Both the position numbers and the translations under genes were made by a program. Positions 44,316 through 51,541 of a DNA stretch of 64,000 nt are shown one piece after another (the first letter of the stretch is position 1; each line of letters begins with the position of its first letter). The DNA is from Verrucomicrobiota bacterium (GTDB lineage Bacteria; Verrucomicrobiota; Verrucomicrobiia; Limisphaerales; PALSA-1396): positions 62,001 through 126,000 of the forward strand of contig JACQFP010000036.1 of NCBI GenBank assembly GCA_016200005.1, read 5' to 3'. The notes under the pieces were generated by a model that was given only the letters and a program-made list of their open reading frames with translations, was not told the DNA's origin and ran no database searches.

Positions 44316-45581
44316 ATGCTTTACGAACGCTGGCGACAAATCGCGCAGAAACACAGCAACGAACTCGCGTTGCACGACACCACCTCCAATCGCCGCTGGA
44401 CTTTTACTCAACTCGCCGCCGAGGCGGAGCGTTGGAGTTCAAGCTTTAGCTTGTCCGGAGGCACGCTGAAGCGTGAACTCCAACCATCCGTCCAATTCCC
44501 GCAGGGTAACACCGCTGAATTCATCCTCGCCGTTCTGCGCGCCTGGCGTGAAAACAAAATTATCTGCCCACTCGACCTGGATCAGTCCGCCCCATCACTC
44601 GCAAGTCCTCCACCCGGCGGCGTCCATCTCAAAACCACTTCGGCTACGACCGGAGCGCCGCGCTTGATCGCTTTCACCGGCGAACAACTGGCAGCCGACG
44701 CGGACAACATCGTGGCCACGATGGGCCTTCGCGCCGACTGGCCCAATCTCGGCGTGATATCACTGGCGCATTCCTACGGCTTTTCCAATCTCGTTTTGCC
44801 GCTGTTGTTGCACGGCATTCCACTCATTCTGACCGACGGCGCAATGCCGGAAACCGTCCGGCGCGCGGCGAAAGATTTTGAATCCATAACGCTGGCGGCG
44901 GTTCCTGCACTTTGGCGGGCGTGGCATGATGCCAAGGCGATTCCGTCCAATGTCCGGCTGGCCATTTCCGCCGGCGCTCCGTTGCCGTTGCCGCTCGAAC
45001 AGGCAGTGTTCGAGGTTGGCGAATTAAAAATCCACAACTTTTACGGCTCCAGTGAATGTGGCGGCATTGCCTATGATGCCACCAACATCCCGCGCACTGA
45101 CGGCGCTTGCACCGGTGCGCCGATGCAAAACGTGCAACTGTCCGTTGGCGATGACGGCTGTCTCCAGGTACGCAGTGAAGCCGTTGGGCAGACCTACTGG
45201 CCGGAGCCGAACGCCGATCTGGCCAACGGTTGTTTCCGCACCAGCGACCTCGCGGAGATTTCCGGCGGACTCGTTTATCTGCGCGGACGCGCGGGCGACC
45301 AGATCAACGTTGCCGGTCGAAAAGTTTCGCCGGAGACAATTGAGCGGGCCTTGCTCAAGCACCCGCAGATTCTGGAATGCGTGGTATTCGGTGTGCCGAG
45401 CCGCAACGCGCAGCGGACGGAGGAAATCGTGGCGGTCATCGTGAGCCGGGAACGCGAGGAAAACCTGCGCCAGTTTGCATTGGAAACGCTGCCAGCCTGG
45501 CAAGCACCGCGTCAGTGGTGGTTTGTCGAAGCGGTGCAGACCAACCCGCGCGGCAAAGTGTCCCGCGCCGACTGGCGTTAG
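44316..45581 (+). CDS. AMP-dependent acyl/aryl-CoA (or ACP) ligase
   Basis: 421 residues from ATG 44316 (MLYERWRQIAQKHSNELA). Adenylation-enzyme motifs are TSATTGAPRLIAFTGEQL (core A3, usually TSGTTG), NFYGSSECGG (A5), RTSDLAEISGGLVYLRGR (A7/A8) and the C-terminal Lys of NPRGKVSRADW (A10). It is short for the family, like ligases of aryl-polyene and related lipid clusters. A 54-base palindrome (44431-44484) is inserted in frame in the N-terminal part. Substrate unknown. Neighbours: the C39-like lipoprotein (divergent) and, further on, a FabZ-like dehydratase. Confidence 0.87.
   Translation: MLYERWRQIAQKHSNELALHDTTSNRRWTFTQLAAEAERWSSSFSLSGGTLKRELQPSVQFPQGNTAEFILAVLRAWRENKIICPLDLDQSAPSLASPPPGGVHLKTTSATTGAPRLIAFTGEQLAADADNIVATMGLRADWPNLGVISLAHSYGFSNLVLPLLLHGIPLILTDGAMPETVRRAAKDFESITLAAVPALWRAWHDAKAIPSNVRLAISAGAPLPLPLEQAVFEVGELKIHNFYGSSECGGIAYDATNIPRTDGACTGAPMQNVQLSVGDDGCLQVRSEAVGQTYWPEPNADLANGCFRTSDLAEISGGLVYLRGRAGDQINVAGRKVSPETIERALLKHPQILECVVFGVPSRNAQRTEEIVAVIVSREREENLRQFALETLPAWQAPRQWWFVEAVQTNPRGKVSRADWR
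44431..44484. repeat. 54-base palindromic repeat inserted in frame in the AMP-ligase gene
   Basis: GTTGGAGTTCAAGCTTTAGCTTG (44431-44453, given here with 44462-44484 as its partner) matches the reverse complement of the right arm at 20 of 23 positions, around an eight-base loop. The element is 18 codons long, open in the gene's frame, and encodes SSSFSLSGGTLKRELQP-like sequence. Confidence 0.8.
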
Positions 45582-45645
45582 CGGTGGCTGGGAAAAATTG
45601 AATGAAACAACTGAAAACGATCAAATACAGAGTTGGCCGAACTGA

Positions 45646-46077
45646 TCATCTTTGAAATCCTCTTGAAACCAACCCCAATCCGAGACCAAGAACTAAACAA
45701 ACAAGGCCAAAGCCGACGTATCCTAGAAAAGTGACAACGATGACCCTTAACCAAGACCACGGCGCTCGACTGCGACGAGACCAAAACGCGACCACGCCGA
45801 TGGCAACAACACAGGCAAGCAGAACGCTGGCAAGCATGATAAAAATCACCAAAATCCATCGGCCCTGTGCAATAGCTAGAATTCTGAGAATTCCTAGGAT
45901 GAGAATGACTCCAGAAACTATAGAGGCTCGCACGACAGGGCTCTTCTGCTGAACAGTTGGGGATTCTCCCAGTGGCGGACGCACAGGGAGTCTCACCTCT
46001 GACAGTTCTTTTCCGTCAATTGTGCATGCTGTCGCTTCATCGGGGTAATCCTTCCCACACCAAGTGCACTTTTTCAT
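45646..46077 (-). CDS. Small membrane protein with N-terminal zinc-ribbon-like motif
   Basis: 143 residues. It opens MKKCTWCGKDYPDEATACTI, a CxxC-x12-C pattern resembling half a zinc ribbon, then a Pro-rich linker, then three membrane segments (ASIVSGVILILGILRILAIA, ILVIFIMLASVLLACVVAIG, VVTFLGYVGFGLVCLVLGLG). Unknown function. It lies between the AMP-ligase (convergent) and the repeat-rich region at 46.1-46.5 kb. Confidence 0.7.
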   Translation of the reverse strand: MKKCTWCGKDYPDEATACTIDGKELSEVRLPVRPPLGESPTVQQKSPVVRASIVSGVILILGILRILAIAQGRWILVIFIMLASVLLACVVAIGVVAFWSRRSRAPWSWLRVIVVTFLGYVGFGLVCLVLGLGLGLVSRGFQR

Positions 46078-46187
46078 AAGTCGGCCACGATATTACCTAA
46101 TTAATTAGTGAACGGCGGATTTACAATCACGGGTTACAGATTCGACTCTGCGCTTGGGAAAATTCGCTGTCCAGAAAAAGTTGGCAA

Positions 46188-46331
46188 CGCCGGAGGCGCG
46201 AAATCTTTGTAGAACCACGCAGCACAAATCACAAGCTCCGTAGGAGCGACATATTTCCGGATGATGCCGCTCCTACTACGGAGCTTGGTTTCCGGGGGCG
46301 TCATGGCTACAAAGATTCCGCGCCTACGGCG
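46188..46331. repeat. Large nested palindrome (interspersed repeat element)
   Basis: Outer arms: CGCCGGAGGCGCGAAATCTT and on to 46212, facing 46307-46331 (CTACAAAGATTCCGCGCCTA and on). Inner arms: CAAGCTCCGTAGGAGCG (46232-46248) facing CGCTCCTACTACGGAGCTTG (46268-46287), with a three-base insertion. Together they can fold into one long branched hairpin. No ORF or transposase is inside. A degenerate copy lies at 3288-3399. Confidence 0.85.
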
Positions 46332-46380
46332 CTCTGTTTGACTTCATTCTCGTGAATTCGCCACATTCGCGGAGGATTTC

Positions 46381-46510
46381 TTTTCGTCGCCACCCAAAAC
46401 CAGTTTCGCCTCCAACACGGTCTGGCTCTTCACGCACGCGGTGCCGTGCGCCTGGACCAAATTGGCGAGCTGTCCCACGACTCAGGCTTCGAGGCGGATG
46501 ATTTCGCTGC
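46381..46510 (-). pseudogene. Remnant of the 3' end of fabZ
   Basis: Aligns with 47341-47470, the last 40 or so codons of the fabZ-like gene, at about 80% identity by eye. Minus-strand translation reads IIRLEA, stop, VVGQLANLVQAHGTACVK..VLEAKLVLGG, against TIRLEARVVGRLANLVQAQA in the intact gene: the Arg codon has become TGA. The 5' two thirds of the gene are missing. Confidence 0.85.
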
Positions 46511-46560
46511 CATCCCGTTCAAAAATTGACAATGGAAAGGTGGAGTGGGACAATCCCACC

Positions 46561-46791
46561 ATGACAGTTACAGCGGATACCAAGAAGCGCGTGGTGTTGC
46601 CCACGGTGAATCCAGGAGACCGGTTTGACGTAAAGGTGAGAGGCCACGGCGGACTGTTACTCACGCGCCTTGAACCGGCGCGACCACGGGTGCGCGTGGT
46701 GCGGGAGCGGGGCACGGGCTTGCTGCTGGGAGTCAGTGAGCGCCAGATCACCTGGGCGGAAACGCGCAAGGCGATGGATGAATTTCCATGA
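46561..46791 (+). CDS. AbrB/SpoVT-type antitoxin
   Basis: 76 residues from ATG 46561 (MTVTADTKKRVVLPTVNPGD). The N-terminal swapped-hairpin DNA-binding motif TKKRVVLP..PGDRFDVKV is typical of VapB/MazE-like antitoxins. The C-terminal LGVSERQITWAETRKAMDEF is the toxin-binding part found in such antitoxins from this phylum. Its stop overlaps the start of a truncated toxin gene (ATGA), so it is now an orphan. The upstream frame to 46441 is antisense fabZ remnant, not gene. Confidence 0.85.
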   Translation: MTVTADTKKRVVLPTVNPGDRFDVKVRGHGGLLLTRLEPARPRVRVVRERGTGLLLGVSERQITWAETRKAMDEFP

Positions 46792-46847
46792 GCTATCTCC
46801 TGGATGTTTCGGCGTTGGTGGCGCGGATTAGGTCGCGTCGATTTTAA
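46788..46847 (+). pseudogene. Truncated VapC-like toxin
   Basis: ATG 46788 overlaps the antitoxin stop. The first residues MSYLLDVSALVARI are the standard PIN-domain opening with its catalytic Asp, then RSRRF and TAA at 46845-46847. The rest of the toxin is lost. The sequence from 46826 on is the 3' end of a minus-strand membrane-protein gene, so the toxin was cut by a deletion or insertion joining that gene. Confidence 0.85.
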
Positions 46848-47238
46848 TTCTCTTCTCTTGTCTGGCGACCAAGACTCCGAACAGAAAAACGCAAATCCAG
46901 ATAATCGCACCGATGGCATCCTTAATCCTCCAATCAGCGAAAAACCAGAAGACTTGGACGATGCTTCCGCAAAGGCCGAAAAGGATCCAACCAGAACTAA
47001 GTGAAACAATGCCCTTTGGAATGCAGCGCCATGCTTGGATCGCGGCCAGAATAAACATCAGTGGCACAATCGCAAAGAGAGCGTAAACGCCAAGCTCCTT
47101 GTAGAACCGTGGCGCACTTGCATGGTAGACCAGAAGGTCAGAAGCCAGCCATACGATGAAAGTGAGCCCCGATAGAGCAAGCAATCCACTGATCACCGCT
47201 GCTATCTTGACGATAATTTGCGGACGACGGAGTTGCAT
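46828..47238 (-). CDS. Small membrane protein, four helices
   Basis: 136 residues with four hydrophobic segments (IIVKIAAVISGLLALSGLTF, LGVYALFAIVPLMFILAAIQ, GWILFGLCGSIVQVFWFFAD, AIGAIIWICVFLFGVLVA) and a basic tail, EKRIKIDAT. Unknown function. Its last codons overlap the truncated vapC reading frame on the other strand, marking a recent junction. Confidence 0.65.
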   Translation of the reverse strand: MQLRRPQIIVKIAAVISGLLALSGLTFIVWLASDLLVYHASAPRFYKELGVYALFAIVPLMFILAAIQAWRCIPKGIVSLSSGWILFGLCGSIVQVFWFFADWRIKDAIGAIIWICVFLFGVLVARQEKRIKIDAT

Positions 47239-47297
47239 CTTACAAAGTGAGACTCTTAACTTAGTGTTGAACTGTAACTCAGCAGTCTCTTCTAGAT

Positions 47298-47470
47298 CAC
47301 AGATTCGACTTTGCCCTTTGGAAAATTTGCTGTCTAGCGATTTTCAGCCGCCGCTCAAAACCAAATCCGCCTGCAACACGGTCTGACCGTTCACGATTGC
47401 AGTAGCTTGCGCCTGGACCAAATTGGCGAGCCGTCCCACGACGCGGGCTTCGAGGCGGATGGTTTCGCCG
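47298..47470. repeat. Intact copy of the segment duplicated at 46135-46510
   Basis: 47298-47337 matches 46135-46174 and 47341-47470 matches 46381-46510. Here the two parts are joined without the roughly 206-base insertion found in the other copy. The right part is the 3' end of the fabZ-like gene. Confidence 0.8.
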
Positions 47471-47763
47471 GGGCGCGCGCTGCCGAGGATTTTCACGTTG
47501 CGGAGCGCGGTGAGTTTAAGCCCGGGCATCGCTGGAATTTGCGGATCGCTTTGCGCCACCGTGCCGGCGAGTTGCGCGGCGGCTTCCACCAGCAGCACGC
47601 CGGGGAACAGCGGTTGGCCGGGGAAATGTCCGCGCAGAAACGGCTCGTCGCCGCGCACCGTGTATTCACCAACACCCGACTTGCCTGGTTCAAATTCAAG
47701 CAAACGATCGACGAAGCGAAATTCCGGTCCGTGCGGCAGTGAGTCAAGCGGATCAGTCATCAC
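47344..47763 (-). CDS. fabZ: 3-hydroxyacyl-ACP dehydratase, FabZ-like
   Basis: 139 residues with a hot-dog fold signature: RFVDRLLEFEPGKSGVGEYT, then GHFPGQPLFPGVLLVEAAAQ containing the active-site His and Glu. It dehydrates beta-hydroxyacyl-ACP. The context (cyclase upstream, AMP-ligase nearby, none of the usual lpxA/lpxD/fab neighbours) suggests a specialised lipid or polyene pathway rather than the housekeeping enzyme, but that is inference. A broken copy of its 3' end lies 0.9 kb downstream. Confidence 0.88.
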   Translation of the reverse strand: MMTDPLDSLPHGPEFRFVDRLLEFEPGKSGVGEYTVRGDEPFLRGHFPGQPLFPGVLLVEAAAQLAGTVAQSDPQIPAMPGLKLTALRNVKILGSARPGETIRLEARVVGRLANLVQAQATAIVNGQTVLQADLVLSGG

Positions 47764-47801
47764 AGCCTCCAGTTAAGTTGGAATCGCCTGCGCTCAAAGT
47801 T

Positions 47802-49769
47802 TTATCTTGGAGGTTCGCACCCTTGCGTCTGACCAAACGCCGCAGCGACGCGATTCAATGCTGCCACGGTAAAAATCATCGGATACAGTCGCTCGTAGTA
47901 CCACAGCTTGGCGAAGTAGAATCCAATCGGTGACGCATTCAACCATTGTCCCGAGTCCACCCGCTCGATCAGCCAATCGACGCCGGAAACCACAGCGCAT
48001 CTGACTTGTTCGACCGGAATCGTCAGGTTGAGTTGTGGCAAGTTCAAAAACCCGCACAGCGTTTCGACCGCCAGCGCCGTCTCCTCAACCGACGACGAAA
48101 CACCCGCGCCTCCGCCCCATCCGCCGTCCTGGTTTTGCGCTTTCAGCAACCATTGCGCACCTTTGGTTGTGGCGTCGAAGGGAATGGTGCGGTTGCTCGC
48201 AGCCAGTTCCTGCAACGCCATCAGCACGCGCGACGTTCCGTAGGTTGGATTCTCATCATGCGGCAGTTGCTGATTGCCGAACCAAAGCGGCGACCAGGAG
48301 CCGTCCGCGCGTTGCGATTTGCCCAGGTATTTGACCGCCGAATCGATGGCTGCGTGGGTGCGTTTTTGAGTTTCATCCGGTAGTTGGTTGAGCCACACAA
48401 GCCACGCGCGCACCGCGTGCGCCGTCAAATCGGGACTGCTGCGATCAAACGGCAGCGCGCCCCAGCCGCGACAGAAGGTCGGGATTCCGCCGTCGCGATT
48501 CTGCAGGTTCAGCAGCCACGTCACACCGGCGACGGCGGCGGAACGAACGGCGGCGTCCGCTTCTCCCAATCGATGCAACGCCAGCAGTACGCCTGCGGTG
48601 TCGTCCGCGTCCGGCACACCGCCCGGCAAATCCGTCCACGCCCAGCCTCCCGGGGCGGCGTCGGTGTAGGGATGTTTGTATTGAAATTGTTGGGCCAGCA
48701 GCCAGTCGCGGATTTTTTTTTGTTCGCCGGCGGAAAGCTGGTTCGCTTGCTGGCCGAGCGCTTTCACGGAAAGGGTCGTGACCCATGTCGCCAGATTGGT
48801 GTCGATGGGCCAACTGCCGTCACGCCGCATTGACCGCGAGAGAAACTGAATTCCTTTGCGCGCCACCGGATGATTGATCTGACCCATCGCCGCGAGACTC
48901 ATGGTGACGAAGCCCGTGAGGGGCGTGGCTTCGAGAAAACCGCCGTTGCCGGGTTGGAGATGAGTCAGCGCATTCAACGTTCGCTTGCGCGCCCGATCTC
49001 GCACAAGTCGAATGAGAGGATTGCGCGTCGGGTGATGGTGATGCCGGACTTGCCCGATGGCGATCAGCGCGGGCAAGGCGTAACTGACGACGGGCAGTTG
49101 CAACGCGCCGAACCAGCGGCGTGGTAGCGCCGCCAACTCGAAGGGCAATGATTTGACCCAACGCCATCCCTCCGCACCGCCCAATCGTCCGGCCAACGTG
49201 CACATCATCAGAATCGGCACGGAGAAAGTCCGGTCCTTGCCGTAACGCTTTTCGATGGCCGGCACGAGCGATGATGGTTCGAGGCTGCCCACCGTTTTTT
49301 TCAACCAGCCTTCGGCTTGGGCCACGACGGTGCGGAATTTTTCATCCGCGCCCGGCACCGAGCCAAACGCCGCCCAGCCCAAAGCGGTCGTGCTTAGATT
49401 GCTGAGGCTGCGGTCGGTGTCGCCCCAGCCGCCATCGGGATTGATGTGGCCGGCCAGCCACGTCAGCCCGCCGTCGATCAACCGCCTGTTCTTTGCTTCA
49501 TCCTCCGGTGACTGCCGGCTGACAATCGAGAGCGCACAAACCGCGACAGCGGTGGACAAGGCGCTGCCGGACAGGTCGCCCACCCAATGTCCGCCCGGTC
49601 CGCGCGCGAGGAGCAACTTGTCGATTGCCTGCTTCAATGTCGCCTGCAATCGCGATTGAAAGTCGGAAGGACGGGCGTCCGCAGAGCTTTGTTCGGACGC
49701 GCCATCCCGCCTTGAACCTTTCAGGGATGGATTATGCGATTGTGCCGCCGCTTGAGCGCCCGGATTCAT
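47802..49769 (-). CDS. Squalene-hopene cyclase-family protein
   Basis: 655 residues of alpha/alpha barrels with QW-type motifs (PDGGWGD, GNGGFLEA, RDGSWPI, RDGGIPTF, ADGSWSPLW, QDGGWGGG). The acid DADDTA at 387-392 matches the catalytic DxDDTA of squalene-hopene cyclases, so protonation-initiated triterpene cyclisation is possible. The first 38 residues are poorly ordered, and no membrane channel can be judged. It is 38 bases upstream of the FabZ-like gene on the same strand. Substrate may be squalene or another polyprenyl chain; no squalene synthase genes are near. Confidence 0.87.
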   Translation of the reverse strand: MNPGAQAAAQSHNPSLKGSRRDGASEQSSADARPSDFQSRLQATLKQAIDKLLLARGPGGHWVGDLSGSALSTAVAVCALSIVSRQSPEDEAKNRRLIDGGLTWLAGHINPDGGWGDTDRSLSNLSTTALGWAAFGSVPGADEKFRTVVAQAEGWLKKTVGSLEPSSLVPAIEKRYGKDRTFSVPILMMCTLAGRLGGAEGWRWVKSLPFELAALPRRWFGALQLPVVSYALPALIAIGQVRHHHHPTRNPLIRLVRDRARKRTLNALTHLQPGNGGFLEATPLTGFVTMSLAAMGQINHPVARKGIQFLSRSMRRDGSWPIDTNLATWVTTLSVKALGQQANQLSAGEQKKIRDWLLAQQFQYKHPYTDAAPGGWAWTDLPGGVPDADDTAGVLLALHRLGEADAAVRSAAVAGVTWLLNLQNRDGGIPTFCRGWGALPFDRSSPDLTAHAVRAWLVWLNQLPDETQKRTHAAIDSAVKYLGKSQRADGSWSPLWFGNQQLPHDENPTYGTSRVLMALQELAASNRTIPFDATTKGAQWLLKAQNQDGGWGGGAGVSSSVEETALAVETLCGFLNLPQLNLTIPVEQVRCAVVSGVDWLIERVDSGQWLNASPIGFYFAKLWYYERLYPMIFTVAALNRVAAAFGQTQGCEPPR

Positions 49770-49838
49770 AAATCTTCAGTGCGGCGAGTTTATAAGGCTT
49801 GACCGCCGGTCGTCAAACCCGACTCTTTTAAGACGCGT

Positions 49839-50051
49839 ATGGACACACAAATGGGCATCAATCAAATCCGCAAGGCGTGCAACACCATCTCCGTCGAGTT
49901 GATGAACATTCATCCCGCCGTTCCGTCGTTGGGCGAGAAGGAAACGCAGGACGAAATCTATAAGGCACTCTTTCAGTTGACCAAGGAAGTTGAAACGATC
50001 AAGAAACGCATCGCCAGGTTGGAAAAGAAGGACGACAGCACGCAGTTGTGA
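49839..50051 (+). CDS. Small coiled-coil hypothetical protein
   Basis: 70 residues, helical, with a heptad-rich C-terminus (LFQLTKEVETIKKRIARLEK) that should form a coiled coil. It opens MDTQMGINQIRKACNTISVE. No signal or membrane segment. The gene is divergent from the cyclase. I do not recognise it; the amino-acid pattern looks genuinely coding. Confidence 0.6.
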   Translation: MDTQMGINQIRKACNTISVELMNIHPAVPSLGEKETQDEIYKALFQLTKEVETIKKRIARLEKKDDSTQL

Positions 50052-50092
50052 AAACATGGTCGCGCGCAGAACAATGCAGTTGGGGAGCGCGA

Positions 50093-50192
50093 CAGGAGCG
50101 CGGAATTTATTCCGCTTCAACTTGATCGCGGCCAACTGGCGTCAAATACCAAACCGTGAACCACATCGAAGCGGACTGAAGTCCGCGCTCCC
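50093..50192. repeat. Palindromic repeat element downstream of the coiled-coil gene
   Basis: GGAGCGCGGAATTTATTCCG(CTTC), 50095-50118, faces GAAGCGGACTGAAGTCCGCG(CTCC), 50168-50191. Each arm also contains its own small palindrome (GCGGAATTTATTCCGC, GCGGACTGAAGTCCGC). It is intergenic and of a sequence unlike the 46.2 kb element. Confidence 0.75.
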
Positions 50193-50324
50193 TTAAGCCG
50201 CGTCCCCTGTGCCTCTCCATTGAAATCAGCGCGCGTACACCTGCATCGTTGGCTTAGAACTTGCCCTCCGACAACGGGTGCGTATCGTAGCTGCCAAATT
50301 CACGAACCAAGCATCACAAGCGGC

Positions 50325-51053
50325 ATGAGTCACACATGTTCCACCTCGATTCCTTCCCCTTGCCGACGCTGCCGGGCGTTTACCCTGATTGAATTGCTCG
50401 TGGTCATTGCCATCATCGCCATTCTCGCGGCCCTGCTTTTGCCCGCGTTGGCGAAGGCCAAGGAACGCGCACACCGCATCGGCTGCCTGAACAACCTCAA
50501 GCAAATGAGCCTGGGCAGTGTGTTGTATGCTGACGAAGACAAGAAGGGAGCATTATCGGACACAGAGTCGATTGGTGATGACGATTTGAACTGGCTTTAC
50601 CCCAACTACATTTCGACTCTAAAAACCTTCATCTGTCCCAGCACCCAGCATTTCATTCGGACGAATCGTTTGTCTCCTGCAAAGCTGCTTGATCTGGCCG
50701 ACAACGCCAAAGGCAAGAAGTTGCCTGGAACAAGCTACGAGGTGTTCGGCTATTTTCGAGGCGCAAAACCCACGCTCATCCAAAAAACGCAGAACTCTGT
50801 GCGAACCTATGCGCACTTGAACAATGCTTTCAGCCTGCGCGGTGTGATCGCCGGCCCCTCACGCGTCTGGTTGATTCTGGATGCCGACGATACCGCTTCA
50901 GGGGGAATTGGCAATTACCCGGAGCGAGGTGACAATCACGGCACGCTCGGCGGCAACGTCGCGTTTTGCGACGGCCACGCGGAGTTGGTGCGGCAACGGA
51001 ATTACGTTTACAGCTTTGAAGTGTCTGAGGACAACAACCGCACCCAGCCGTGA
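50325..51053 (+). CDS. Prepilin-type N-terminal cleavage/methylation protein
   Basis: 242 residues from ATG 50325 ([16 protein letters not shown]), with the prepilin signal [20 protein letters not shown] at about residue 18. The head has [20 protein letters not shown] and ends with [20 protein letters not shown], the same plan as at 7462 and 59667. The Cys in FICPSTQ and the FCDGHAE motif are family features. Envelope or extracellular; role unknown. The frame extends 35 codons upstream through an unlikely sequence. Confidence 0.9.
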   Translation: MSHTCSTSIPSPCRRCRAFTLIELLVVIAIIAILAALLLPALAKAKERAHRIGCLNNLKQMSLGSVLYADEDKKGALSDTESIGDDDLNWLYPNYISTLKTFICPSTQHFIRTNRLSPAKLLDLADNAKGKKLPGTSYEVFGYFRGAKPTLIQKTQNSVRTYAHLNNAFSLRGVIAGPSRVWLILDADDTASGGIGNYPERGDNHGTLGGNVAFCDGHAELVRQRNYVYSFEVSEDNNRTQP

Positions 51054-51217
51054 ACGCGGCGGCGAGCGCTACCCAACATCGTCGAGCCTCGAGCGACCCC
51101 GAGAGACTCAACGAGCCTTGGTTGACACACAGCAAGTCGTGAAATACAAAACGGTCAGGACAACCATGCGAGACCGCAGATTGCGGCCTAGTTAACAGTA
51201 CTAGACGCAGTCACGCC

Positions 51218-51541
51218 ATGATGCCAATACTGATCACATCGTTAATCACAGCACCGATTCTTGCGATCGGGACTTGGCTTCACCTGCGGCGGCGCAAGCT
51301 TTCGCCTCGAATCCGCATCTTGTTCATGTCGATCCTGTTTCTCTTCGTGTTAATTGCGGGTCCAGCCACTCTCCTGATGTGGCATCTCGAGCGAACCACG
51401 GAAGAAATCTTGTCCACGGGTAGCGGGGGTCGGCGGTTTTTCGGCCAGTTCCCTCTTTTGTGGTTGATAGCCGTAGTTTCGATTGGGACTCAGTGGCTTC
51501 GTCTTTGCCGGAAAGGAGGAAAGCTTGATAAAGACGGCTGA
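51218..51541 (+). CDS. Small membrane protein of unknown function
   Basis: 107 residues with three hydrophobic segments (ILITSLITAPILAIGTWLHL, ILFMSILFLFVLIAGPATLL, PLLWLIAVVSIGTQWLRL) and basic loops. The 3' end contains the GGAGG used by the downstream sulfatase-modifying-factor-like gene, which overlaps it by 17 bases. No family recognised. Confidence 0.6.
   Translation: MMPILITSLITAPILAIGTWLHLRRRKLSPRIRILFMSILFLFVLIAGPATLLMWHLERTTEEILSTGSGGRRFFGQFPLLWLIAVVSIGTQWLRLCRKGGKLDKDG

Larger units (their letters stand above)
46078..46560. other. Gene-poor region: split duplication, large palindrome, fabZ remnant
   Basis: From left to right: 46135-46174, a copy of 47298-47337; 46188-46331, a large nested palindrome; 46381-46510, a decayed copy of the end of fabZ. 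The intact, uninterrupted counterpart is at 47298-47470. No working gene lies in this stretch before the antitoxin start at 46561. Confidence 0.8.

Noticed and set aside
46441-46560. Upstream extension of the AbrB-type antitoxin frame
   Set aside because: The first 40 codons are antisense to the fabZ remnant; the antitoxin proper starts at ATG 46561.
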